This document shows positions 13,533 through 19,660 of a stretch of DNA of 19,660 nucleotides, in pieces (position 1 is the first letter of the stretch; each line of letters begins with the position of its first letter). The stretch spans positions 1-19,660 of the forward strand of contig CAZRAZ010000011.1 in assembly GCA_964598275.1 (NCBI GenBank), written 5' to 3'. The translations under genes were made by a program, and so were the position numbers. The DNA is from JAHIEZ01 sp964598275. GTDB lineage: Bacteria; Patescibacteriota; Microgenomatia; UBA12405. Below the pieces are notes generated by a model. It did not search any database. It was not told the origin of the DNA and saw only the letters and a program-made list of their open reading frames with translations.

Positions 13533-14466
13533 CTTTGGTGTAGACAGACTTGGCAATAGCGTAGTTTTGAGGAGAAAGCATGGCAAAGGATTCCATCATA
13601 ATGCCGGAATTGACCTCCAGAACTAAATATTTATTGTCGGTTTTTATAATGTCGACGGCGGCAAAGGATAAATTTAGGGCTTGGGCGCAGGCGAGAGCCA
13701 GCTTTTTGAGGCGGGTAAGAAGGGCCGGGTTGGTAATAATTTCCGGCAGGGCACCTTGACCAAGATTGTGTTTCCAGACCAAGTTTAAAGAGTCGCCCGA
13801 TTTGGGAATTTGATCTAAACAATCGGCATAAGTTTGGACGGCTTGTTTGACAACTTCGGGGGCAAGTTCTTGCTTGGATTTAGCCATAATCAGCTCGGCG
13901 ATACTTAAACGACCATTACCAATAATACTTGGGCGAGTTTTGCAATAAATTAATTGGCAGTTATTTTTTAAGACATAGACGCGATATTCGTTTTTGATGT
14001 CATAAAAAGGAGAAAGGGAGATGGCCCGATTGGTAGTGAATAGTTCGTGAACGGCTTTTTCTAAACTTAAACAGTCTTGCGTATGGAAAATACCGTAACC
14101 GCCGGCACCCTGATTGGGTTTGCAAACCAAATTAAAATGATGTTTTCGGGCAAATTTTAAAATATTTGTCCAGTTGCCTGCCGAAGAAATATATTCAGCT
14201 TGACGGGGATGAAGAAAAAGACGATGTTCGACATGGGGAATATGATTAAACTCTAAAAGATCGGAAACGGCGCTTTTGTCCTTGGCAATCAGTTGAGTAA
14301 CAGCCGAATTTAGACCAAAATCGTAGCCGTAGATGTATCTAACTTGGCCTTTTTTTTCGAGCCTAATAATCCAGTCTTGAGAAAAGGTGGTCATTTTAAT
14401 TTTCTTTTCCTTGGCAATTTGGCGGAGGATTTGGACTAAAATTCGGTGGTTATTTTGGATTTCCAT
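13513..14466 (-). CDS. ATP-grasp enzyme, RimK/cyanophycin synthetase-like
   Basis: 317-residue ATP-grasp ligase. Central features are VCKPNQGAGGYGIF (114-127), the glycine-rich ATP loop with Lys116, NEYRVYVL (159-166), and the Mg-binding end FAAVDIIKTDNKYLVLEVNSGIM with Asp272, Glu284 and Asn286. The NxGxG-like SIIGNGRLSIAELI segment (180-193) resembles cyanophycin synthetase and glutathione synthetase-type ligases that add amino acids by an acyl-phosphate. The acceptor is unknown, and no peptide or lysine/arginine-rich substrate gene is adjacent. An extended -10 TGCTAAAAT ends 6 bases before the ATG. The gene is divergent from the 14574 gene across 107 bases. Confidence 0.88.
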   Translation of the reverse strand: MEIQNNHRILVQILRQIAKEKKIKMTTFSQDWIIRLEKKGQVRYIYGYDFGLNSAVTQLIAKDKSAVSDLLEFNHIPHVEHRLFLHPRQAEYISSAGNWTNILKFARKHHFNLVCKPNQGAGGYGIFHTQDCLSLEKAVHELFTTNRAISLSPFYDIKNEYRVYVLKNNCQLIYCKTRPSIIGNGRLSIAELIMAKSKQELAPEVVKQAVQTYADCLDQIPKSGDSLNLVWKHNLGQGALPEIITNPALLTRLKKLALACAQALNLSFAAVDIIKTDNKYLVLEVNSGIMMESFAMLSPQNYAIAKSVYTKAIDLMF

Positions 14467-14472
14467 AAGCTG

Positions 14473-14481
14473 ATTTTAGCA
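14473..14481 (-). promoter_or_regulatory. Extended -10 of the ATP-grasp gene, leaderless type
   Basis: Minus-strand TG-C-TAAAAT (hexamer 14473-14478), ending 6 bases before the ATG at 14466, so transcription should start on the start codon. Confidence 0.55.
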
Positions 14482-14558
14482 GAAAACGGTCAACAAGACT
14501 GGCGAAAAACGGCATAAACAAAAATGGTGGCCAGACGGGAAACAAAGAAGAGGGACGG

Positions 14559-14567
14559 TGATATACT
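14559..14567 (+). promoter_or_regulatory. Extended -10 of the TIM-barrel gene, leaderless type
   Basis: TG-A-TATACT (hexamer 14562-14567), ending 6 bases before the ATG at 14574. Transcription start is predicted on the A of the ATG. No good -35. Confidence 0.6.
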
Positions 14568-14573
14568 AAGACC

Positions 14574-15377
14574 ATGTCTAAAGGAGAAAAATGGTTTGCC
14601 TTGTCAACAGGAAGCCTGGGGCCCTTTGCCAACCTGTCTGATTTGGAATGTGCGTGGGGAAAAGAAGTGTTGGAAATGCTTAATTTTGCCGGTCCTGAAG
14701 TGATTGCTTGGCGAGGCTGGAAAAAAACATTGTCCGAAGCCCAAGAAATGGGATTGAGGGTGGCAGGAATACATGGCAGAACAGGAGGTGAGGGATTAAT
14801 AAGGAGGTGTCTGGATGCCTCTTTGGCCCCTACCAGTGATTTGTTGAGTCAGGGAAAAAAAGACGGGCCCTATGTGTTGATACACGAATCGGAGGCAAGA
14901 AAAGAGGAGGTAAAAGAGGGAGTAATAAAAAGAGCAAAAGGATTGATTATGATAGAAAATTCGACAGGATCTTGTTCGTTAGAAAGCGTGGTGGAGATGG
15001 TGGAATTTTTACGGTCGCAAAATGTAGAAGCAAAGTTGATGTTTGATTTGTTTCATTACTACAGATATCTTCAATCAGGACTAGAGGAAGGCTGGAGAAA
15101 AACTCTAGATAAACTGGAAGAAATGTTGTCTCTTGAGGCTATAATGGGAGGAATACACTTACCGTTGGGAACTGATTTGGGTGATTCGTTTCCCTTGGAG
15201 CAAATTAGCAGGGGAATGTGGATGAGACTAAAAAATATAAGAGAAGACCTTGAACTCCTGCTGGTAGTAGAAAACCAGCAAGAAATGCCAGGAGCGCTAA
15301 TGCCGATGATTGTAAGGGGACAAAGAGAAAGAAATGGAGGAATGATAAAAATCCTAGGAGATGAGGGCATTATTTAA
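14574..15377 (+). CDS. Xylose isomerase-like TIM barrel protein (sugar isomerase/epimerase or AP endonuclease 2 fold)
   Basis: 267 residues with the order of metal-ligand segments typical of the xylose isomerase-like superfamily: GIHGR (His67), LIMIENS (Glu128), LMFDLFHYYRYL (Asp158, His161), GGIHLPLG (His195) and LLLVVENQQ (Glu233). This group includes sugar epimerases, myo-inosose dehydratase and endonuclease IV. The usual endonuclease IV motifs are not seen, so a small-molecule isomerase is more likely, though the substrate is unknown. There is no signal peptide. It is a single-gene unit with an extended -10 at its start. Convergent with the 5'-nucleotidase gene; the gap of about 86 bases to that gene's extended reading frame shows nothing I can name. 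Confidence 0.75.
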   Translation: MSKGEKWFALSTGSLGPFANLSDLECAWGKEVLEMLNFAGPEVIAWRGWKKTLSEAQEMGLRVAGIHGRTGGEGLIRRCLDASLAPTSDLLSQGKKDGPYVLIHESEARKEEVKEGVIKRAKGLIMIENSTGSCSLESVVEMVEFLRSQNVEAKLMFDLFHYYRYLQSGLEEGWRKTLDKLEEMLSLEAIMGGIHLPLGTDLGDSFPLEQISRGMWMRLKNIREDLELLLVVENQQEMPGALMPMIVRGQRERNGGMIKILGDEGII

Positions 15378-15463
15378 GAGTAGTTTTAGACACGGGAGGA
15401 CTAGTTTTTGATTTGAGTCGACCAGGTGATAAAAATTTGGCGCATTTGGGTATGAATGTTTTT

Positions 15464-15541
15464 TTATTTTTTATAAACCAGGCGGTGGCCAACAGAAACT
15501 GATAGATTTTGATGGGTGCGGAGGTATTCTTCCAAGACCTG
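15464..15541 (-). other. In-frame continuation of the 5'-nucleotidase gene beyond a TAG
   Basis: Immediately after the TAG at 15542-15544 the same frame stays open for 25 codons (QVLEEYLRTHQ..., ending GHRLVYKK) and then TAA at 15464-15466. The segment reads like the usual last helix and strand of a 5'-nucleotidase C-terminal domain, where a 'lleYlkkh' helix precedes a short basic end. Confidence 0.6.
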
Positions 15542-16930
15542 CTAGGCGGAGGTGGTGACGACCTTGCTTGGACCGGCGGCCAATAATTGTTTTTCGGATA
15601 AATTTAAATAGGTTTCACAATTTTTGGAGTGGTAAGCCTGGAGGGTAAGAGTGTATTTTTTGGTAGGAGAAACATTTTTGCCGTTGATTTTGAGGGAAAG
15701 CAATTTTTTTGAAGAGTCGCTATAGGCGGCAGAAACGGATGAATTAACCTGATAGCACTCCCCTTCTCCGTCACGATTTGAGGGACGCATAATGTGGGCA
15801 AAAAGAGTTTTGAGGTCGGCGCCGGTAACGGTAAAGCGCGTTAAACTGTCGTCGTAAGGAAAGCAGGCCATAAAATCTTTGAGGGTAACCAAGGGGCCCA
15901 GAGACTTGGTTCTGATGGAACCACTGCCGATTAAAAGCAGATCGGAAAGGCTGGCCGGAACAAAGGCATCGGCAACCAGATTGCCAAGCTCGGTTTCGAT
16001 TTCTCTTAAGGGGTGAGTGTGAACTTTGGCAAGTTTGCTTATTAGAGTGTTGTATTTTCGGTCTACCTGCGTTTTAAAGGAGTTAATGAACTTTTCCAGC
16101 TGAAGATCGGGAGGGGCAATGCCGTCTCTAATGGGGACAAGCTGCCAGTGATAGTCGATGATACTGTTGGTGTCGTCGTCAACAGTGATGTCGAAACGAC
16201 CGATTTGATCGGTGCCTACACCGGCTTGAGCAATTAGAATATTGTTGACCTTGGTCGGTTTGTCTAAAATCGTATGAGAATGACCGCCGATAATTATATC
16301 AACTCCCCAGGCGGGGTCTAAAATTTTGGCCAGTTTGATATCTGATTGATAACCGATGTGGGTTAAAAGAATGGTAAGATCGATATCGTCGTTTTTGTAG
16401 GCGTTGCAAATTTTGCCAACTTCGCGACTGGCTTCTTCGACAGAAACGAAACTACCAATCAGGGAATCGGTTTTGAGAGAATCCATAACTTTTTCGGTTA
16501 AAATGCCGGTGAAAAGAATGTCGAAGCCTGATTTGTTTAAAATAAGGTGAGGATTCATTAATCTTTTGTTGTATTTTTTGATGTAGAGATTGGCATTAAC
16601 GATGGGGAAGTTGGCCATTTTTTCTAAAAAAAGCAGATGGGGCAGGCCGTAATCGACTTCGTGGTTGCCCAAAGCAACCACATCGGGAGCCAAATAATTC
16701 ATAATTTCGATGGTAGAGATACCCTTAAATTCGGAATCGATTAAAGAACCCTGAAGCATATCGCCGGCAATCAGATATAAAACGTTTCCTTCTTCGGCTC
16801 TGATCTTATTGATGTAACCGGACAAAAGAGACAGACCGCCGATTAAATCTTTTTTGCCTTGGGCCATCTCGGATAAGAAATCACCATGCATGTCGTTGCT
16901 GTGAAGAATGGTAAAGCGTTTGGTTTTCAT
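15542..16930 (-). CDS. 5'-nucleotidase / UshA-like metallophosphoesterase, ends at a possibly premature TAG
   Basis: 462 residues up to the TAG. The N-terminal metallophosphoesterase carries SNDMHGD (Asp13, His15), AGDMLQGS (Asp57), GNHEVDYG (Asn89, His90), LTHIGYQSD (His191) and GGHSHT (His217, His219). The C-terminal 5'-nucleotidase substrate domain shows ELGNLVADAF, GSGSIR, FMACFPYDDSLTRFTVTG and YTLTLQAYHS. The family hydrolyses nucleoside monophosphates or sugar nucleotides, usually in the periplasm; here no signal peptide is present, so a cytoplasmic form is likely. The reading frame continues after the TAG with family-like sequence (to 15464). A TAAAAT (16936-16941) ends 5 bases before the ATG. 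Divergent from the SDR gene by 51 bases. Confidence 0.9.
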   Translation of the reverse strand: MKTKRFTILHSNDMHGDFLSEMAQGKKDLIGGLSLLSGYINKIRAEEGNVLYLIAGDMLQGSLIDSEFKGISTIEIMNYLAPDVVALGNHEVDYGLPHLLFLEKMANFPIVNANLYIKKYNKRLMNPHLILNKSGFDILFTGILTEKVMDSLKTDSLIGSFVSVEEASREVGKICNAYKNDDIDLTILLTHIGYQSDIKLAKILDPAWGVDIIIGGHSHTILDKPTKVNNILIAQAGVGTDQIGRFDITVDDDTNSIIDYHWQLVPIRDGIAPPDLQLEKFINSFKTQVDRKYNTLISKLAKVHTHPLREIETELGNLVADAFVPASLSDLLLIGSGSIRTKSLGPLVTLKDFMACFPYDDSLTRFTVTGADLKTLFAHIMRPSNRDGEGECYQVNSSVSAAYSDSSKKLLSLKINGKNVSPTKKYTLTLQAYHSKNCETYLNLSEKQLLAAGPSKVVTTSA

Positions 16931-16963
16931 GAACTATTTTAACTCTTTTGGCAGAGGGCAAGA

Positions 16964-16974
16964 TGTGATAAAAA
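16964..16974 (+). promoter_or_regulatory. Possible extended -10 of the SDR gene
   Basis: TG-A-TAAAAA (16966-16974) ends 7 bases before the ATG at 16982. The hexamer departs from consensus at two positions, so this is weaker than the other leaderless-type boxes, but the spacing matches them. Confidence 0.35.
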
Positions 16975-16981
16975 TAATGAT

Positions 16982-17713
16982 ATGAAAAAAATAATTATGA
17001 CCGGGTCGCATGGGCGGGTGGGAACGGCTTTGATGGCCGGACTGAAAGACAAGTATAAAATTTATGAGATAAACAGAAGCGGAGAGGAAAGCGAGACTTA
17101 TTTTTTGGCCGATGTGGCAGATTTTGATAAATTAAAAGAGGTTTTTGCCAAAATCGGACCGGTGGACGGCCTGGTGCATTTGGCGGGTGATCCAAGGATG
17201 GAGGCAGATTGGCAGTCGATTTTGAAAAGCAATATTGAGGGGACAAGAAATGTGTTTGAGGCGGCCAGATTAAGCGGAATTAAAAAGATTGTTTTTGCCA
17301 GCACTAATCATGTGATGGGAGGATACGAAGGAATTCCGTCTGGTTTATATAAAGAAGAAACGACGAAACTAATAAAAACAAGCGATCCGATTAGGCCCGA
17401 TAGCGATTATGGAGTAAGCAAGGCTTTTGGGGAAGCGATGGCGAGGATGTATTACGAAGTTTACGGGATGAGTTTTATTTGTTTGAGGTTTGGCAGTATC
17501 AGCGCGGAAAACCGCCCGCTGGACGAAAGACAGAAAAAAACCTGGCTGTCGCATCGGGATTTGGCGCAATTGGTGGATAAAGGTCTGGAAAGCAAAGTCG
17601 GGTTTGGGATATATTTTGGGGTGTCGAATAACAAGGGCCGGTTTTGGGATATAGAAAATGCTAAAAAAGACTTGGGCTATCAACCAAAAGATAACGGCTC
17701 CGGGTACTTGTAG
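16982..17713 (+). CDS. NAD(P)-dependent SDR, uronate dehydrogenase-like
   Basis: 243-residue extended-type short-chain dehydrogenase. The dinucleotide motif is TGSHGRVG (7-14), the acidic strand end is LADVADF, and VHLAGDP (65-71) is the expected third strand. FASTNHVMGGY (105-115) is close to the uronate dehydrogenase pattern FASSNHVIG. The catalytic pair is Tyr143 and Lys147 in DYGVSK, and LRFGSI follows. Uronate dehydrogenases oxidise glucuronate or galacturonate to the aldarolactone; sugar epimerases of the same superfamily remain possible. The length fits. It is a single-gene unit divergent from the 5'-nucleotidase. The downstream terminator-like hairpin at 17801-17823 may end its transcript. 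Confidence 0.85.
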   Translation: MKKIIMTGSHGRVGTALMAGLKDKYKIYEINRSGEESETYFLADVADFDKLKEVFAKIGPVDGLVHLAGDPRMEADWQSILKSNIEGTRNVFEAARLSGIKKIVFASTNHVMGGYEGIPSGLYKEETTKLIKTSDPIRPDSDYGVSKAFGEAMARMYYEVYGMSFICLRFGSISAENRPLDERQKKTWLSHRDLAQLVDKGLESKVGFGIYFGVSNNKGRFWDIENAKKDLGYQPKDNGSGYL

Positions 17714-17736
17714 AAAAAAGTGTTGTGGTTTACAAT
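17708..17736 (+). promoter_or_regulatory. Candidate promoter for the structured region
   Basis: TTGTAG (17708-17713, overlapping the SDR stop), 17-base spacer, TACAAT (17731-17736). Predicted start is near 17743, just before the first arm of the inverted-repeat complex. Nothing protein-coding follows on this strand, so if active it would make a noncoding transcript. Confidence 0.4.
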
Positions 17737-17759
17737 AAGGGCAGTACTTTAAAAAATTG

Positions 17760-17842
17760 GCCAAAAACTAAAAATCTAAAGAAGCAAAGCTTGTCTGATT
17801 GCCAGATAATGTTTGGCTTTTTTATTCTTTTTAGTTTTTGGC
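17760..17842. repeat. 15-bp perfect inverted repeat enclosing a terminator hairpin
   Basis: GCCAAAAACTAAAAA (17760-17774) is perfectly complementary to TTTTTAGTTTTTGGC (17828-17842), with 53 bases between. The right arm shares nine bases with the left arm of the larger repeat at 17834-18292, so the two helices exclude each other. Confidence 0.7.
17801..17823 (+). terminator. Intrinsic terminator-like hairpin
   Basis: GCCAGA-TAATG-TTTGGC (17801-17817, 6 bp with one G-U on the plus strand) followed by TTTTTT (17818-17823). It would end transcripts from the SDR gene or from the promoter at 17708-17736. It lies inside the 17760-17842 inverted repeat. Confidence 0.6.
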
Positions 17843-18292
17843 GGTAGAAATTACAAGCCCAAAGAAGGCGATGAGCGGTCTTTTTGACCATTGATCGTCT
17901 TCTTTGGGTAGGGAAAGACCCAAGAAGGGGAAGGGGGTGCAAAAGCACCTACTGGTGGTCTCGGCGTCGTGGGTCGTCCGTATCCGTATGTGTCTGGAGG
18001 TGCCTCGTGCGAAATCTCAAGTGTCGCAGTCCCGCTTCAGTGTCCAACATCACTGTGGTGCTACATCTGGCCAACATGACCGACCTGGCCGTCATCATGG
18101 TGGACCGCGAGGGCACGATTTCCTGATTGAGGAGCCGTTTCAGGGGAAAGTGATCCTCGGGCGGGGGTAGATAAGCAAGCCATCAGGCTTGAAGGAGAGA
18201 AACGAAAGATCTCTTACCCCCGCCCAAAACCCACCCACAACCTCTCAAAATCCACCCCTCACCCCACTCCCACCCACTCTACCGCCAAAAAC
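17834..18292 (+). ncRNA. Candidate large structured noncoding RNA (about 460 nt), unassigned class
   Basis: The interval is closed by a perfect 15-bp inverted repeat (17834-17848 with 18278-18292). Inside are the following stems. 17858-17872 pairs with 17894-17908 (15 bp, one G-U) with an inner GGTC/GACC. GGTGC-AAAA-GCACC spans 17936-17949. CAGTG/CACTG spans 18038-18055. 18071-18080 pairs with 18091-18100 (8 of 10). CGAGG and CAC (18108-18116) pair with GTG and CCTCG (18150-18159), enclosing TTTCCTGA/TCAGGGGAAA. An 11-bp GC helix (18159-18169 with 18215-18225) is capped by CAAGCC-ATCA-GGCTTG and AGAGA/TCTCT. The G-U pairs favour the plus strand. The block is GC-richer than its surroundings. 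I see no RNase P, tmRNA, SRP or 6S signature. A mobile element with terminal repeats is the main alternative; no target duplication is visible. Confidence 0.55.
18223..18283. other. 61-base G-free, C-rich tract; canonical G-quadruplex motif on the minus strand
   Basis: There is no G on the plus strand from 18223 to 18283. On the minus strand four G runs (18273-18275, 18269-18271, 18262-18265, 18255-18258) are separated by 1, 3 and 3 bases, meeting the standard G3-N1-7 quadruplex rule. On the plus strand it would be an unpaired C/A-rich linker before the closing helix of the candidate RNA. It lies 58 bases past the stop of the 18341 gene, within that gene's likely 3' transcript. Confidence 0.6.
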
Positions 18293-18340
18293 ATTTCACA
18301 AAAACAGATAGCGGATTTAGAGGCGCCTGAATTAATAGAT

Positions 18341-19660
18341 TTAATCCCAGGGAGTACAGGAAGAACTGACCGAAGCGGCGCAGGCACGGCATTGAAAATT
18401 GTAGCAACCGGAACGGGTAAGGGTGTAGGAATTTAAACTGCCGACTTGGTTTTGAGCGAGAGCAGAGCCGATATCGGCAGTAGCCCCGTCGGCAAAAAGG
18501 ATTCTGAAATCAAAATGGTGGGCGACAACAGTAGAACGACAGGTGAGTTTGATCTGCTGGCCTAAAACCGGATTTGGAGGCAAGGGATCAAGCGCGGGCA
18601 GAGGACCAAAAGCGGTCAAAGACCGGCAAGCCAAGGTAGGCGCAGTGGGATTGGTGACGGGAGTGGGCGTTGAAGTGGGGACCGGAGTGCGGGTTGGGGT
18701 AAGGGTGGGCGTTTTGGGCGGGGCGTGAGCGGCCATCCAATCGACAAGGGCCTGACCGGCGGCAGTCAATTTTGATCTGACGGGGGGCGGAGCCGGCAGG
18801 AAGTGTTGGGCGGGATCAAAAAGGGAACAGCCATAGAGGCCTGAATTTAAAGAAAACCAGCCAAATTTTTGAATCATTTTGTAATTATCCGATGGTTGTC
18901 CCAAAGAAGGATCGACGGAAGAGTTGGTGGTAAGATAGTTCAGAACTTGAGGGATGAAGGCGGCGATTTTTGAGGAAGATTCTTCTCGAGCACAGGCCTC
19001 GGTGATAATCAGGGATTTGTTTTGGTCGCCCCAGTCTTTCATTTTTTGACGAACCTGACGAACCTGGCCGGCAAAAAAGGTGATGTTGCCGCTGTAGATA
19101 TTGACACGATAAACATCGATGGGCGGATTGGTTTTATAATTTGTGCGATAATGATAACGAAGATCTTCATAAAAGGCGGTATTGGCGGCGCTGCGCATGG
19201 CGGCGACGGCCACTTGGTAAGTGGGGTTGATGGCTTTGATGACTTGGTAGCAATCGTGATAAGCAACGGCATAATTTCGGGTGGTGTCGGCTTGAGTATT
19301 TGAAGTGTAAACTTCGTTGCCAACGAAAAAGGTGGTGCCATCGGGGAATTTGTCGGGACGGGCAGAAACATAATTTTTGAAACTATCATCACAGACGGCA
19401 CCCCAAATCATGGGAAAAAACTGGGGGCCAAAACCCGGAAGGAAATCAACGTTATAAGCATAAGTCCAAGTAAAATACCAGCCCAGATTAAGGGGCTGGT
19501 AGTTATACCAGTGAAGATAATCGGCGGGAGAATGAGAGTGAACGCCAACACCAATGCGAGAAATTTCGGACAAGGGAAGAGCGGTGGCGTAACTGTTAAA
19601 AGTTTGAGGTTGGATAAATTTTTTTGTTAAGAGAAAAAGAAGGGCGAGACTGAAAGTAAA
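18341..19660 (-). CDS. Secreted GH128/Asl1-like glycoside hydrolase with Pro/Thr linker and Cys-rich tail, N-terminus beyond window
   Basis: The frame is open from the TAA at 18341 to the window edge (439 codons), so the true start is outside. A TTG at 19573 is internal. The visible N-terminus has a hydrophobic signal-like stretch (FTFSLALLFLL) and then a TIM-barrel-like domain. LGWYFTWTY and FFPMIWG (codons near 19487-19398) resemble the 'WYYNWG' and 'PMLWG' motifs of the Asl1/GH128 group. FVGNEV and IITEA supply two candidate catalytic glutamates. A linker rich in TP/PT repeats (about 18715-18635) leads to a 100-residue C-terminal module with six cysteines, probably a disulfide-bonded beta domain. 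GH128 members cleave beta-1,3-glucan; the substrate here is unproven. Likely exported and surface-associated or released. Confidence 0.82.
   Translation of the reverse strand, partial: FTFSLALLFLLTKKFIQPQTFNSYATALPLSEISRIGVGVHSHSPADYLHWYNYQPLNLGWYFTWTYAYNVDFLPGFGPQFFPMIWGAVCDDSFKNYVSARPDKFPDGTTFFVGNEVYTSNTQADTTRNYAVAYHDCYQVIKAINPTYQVAVAAMRSAANTAFYEDLRYHYRTNYKTNPPIDVYRVNIYSGNITFFAGQVRQVRQKMKDWGDQNKSLIITEACAREESSSKIAAFIPQVLNYLTTNSSVDPSLGQPSDNYKMIQKFGWFSLNSGLYGCSLFDPAQHFLPAPPPVRSKLTAAGQALVDWMAAHAPPKTPTLTPTRTPVPTSTPTPVTNPTAPTLACRSLTAFGPLPALDPLPPNPVLGQQIKLTCRSTVVAHHFDFRILFADGATADIGSALAQNQVGSLNSYTLTRSGCYNFQCRACAASVSSSCTPWD

Noticed and set aside
15542..15544. Stop-codon reassignment (code 25 or a TAG-recoding code)
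   Set aside because: TGA ends the RRM, DUF218 and first GH130 genes and TAG ends the MBL and SDR genes at natural positions, so only this single TAG is anomalous.
17884..18170. Two overlapping plus-strand frames (80 and 88 codons) in the GC-rich block
   Set aside because: They have no Shine-Dalgarno, no -10 at leaderless spacing and no recognisable domain, and they run through several predicted helices. One has a mildly protein-like stretch (SNITVVLHLANMTDLAVIMVD), so a decayed coding fragment is not fully excluded.
18159..18225. RNase P RNA or group I/II intron fragment
   Set aside because: A GGGGAAAG stretch at 18143-18150 superficially recalls RNase P conserved region I, but the rest of that motif and the matching 3' motif are absent, and no intron core sequences are seen.
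17834..18292. MITE-like mobile element defined by 15-bp terminal inverted repeats
   Set aside because: No target-site duplication is visible at either end and no second copy exists in the window; the internal helices fit an RNA better. Kept only as the alternative explanation.

Overview
The window looks like chromosomal DNA from a small-genome, rather AT-rich bacterium, most plausibly a member of the Candidate Phyla Radiation (Patescibacteria, perhaps Microgenomates). That assignment is inference. It rests on the short, tightly packed, partly overlapping genes, several orphan proteins with no close family match, a secreted glycosidase-like protein with a Pro/Thr linker, and start sites dominated by -10 boxes rather than Shine-Dalgarno sequences. 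TAA, TAG and TGA are all used as stops, so I see the standard bacterial code and no UGA recoding.

Layout. 1-3265 (minus strand): a compact operon of lipoprotein, RRM protein, tRNA-dihydrouridine synthase, thioredoxin and Obg GTPase (the last cut by the window edge). 3266-3901 (plus): a metallo-beta-lactamase-fold hydrolase whose ATG abuts the divergent lipoprotein ATG. 3898-8352: mostly single-gene units (C39-like protein, tRNA-Gln(CTG), SGNH hydrolase, cupin-like protein, radical SAM enzyme between two near-identical 31-bp repeats, DUF218 protein, an unrecognised beta-rich protein). 8421-11980 (plus): a two-gene GH130 operon with the only consensus -35/-10 promoter plus leader in the window. 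12013-17713: nitronate monooxygenase-like enzyme, GIY-YIG protein, ATP-grasp enzyme, xylose-isomerase-like TIM barrel, a 5'-nucleotidase with an in-frame TAG near its end, and a uronate-dehydrogenase-like SDR. 17714-18340: a 627-base gene-free stretch that is visibly GC-richer and packed with inverted repeats. 18341-19660 (minus): a secreted GH128/Asl1-like protein whose N-terminus lies beyond the window.

Two features stand out. First, most upstream or single genes have a TATAAT-like hexamer ending only 5-9 bases before the ATG, which predicts widespread leaderless mRNAs. The downstream GH130 gene instead has a clear Shine-Dalgarno. Second, the 17834-18292 interval is closed by a perfect 15-bp inverted repeat. 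It contains a 15-bp hairpin with one G-U pair, an 11-bp helix capped by two hairpins, and further stems, followed by a 61-base G-free tract. It reads as a candidate large structured noncoding RNA of about 460 nt that I cannot assign to a known class.

Functionally the left operon is housekeeping (RNA modification and binding, redox, ribosome assembly). The right half leans to carbohydrate metabolism: GH130 mannoside-type enzymes, an SDR acting on a sugar or uronate, a sugar isomerase-like barrel and a secreted glucanase-like protein. They are not one operon, and any shared pathway is inference.
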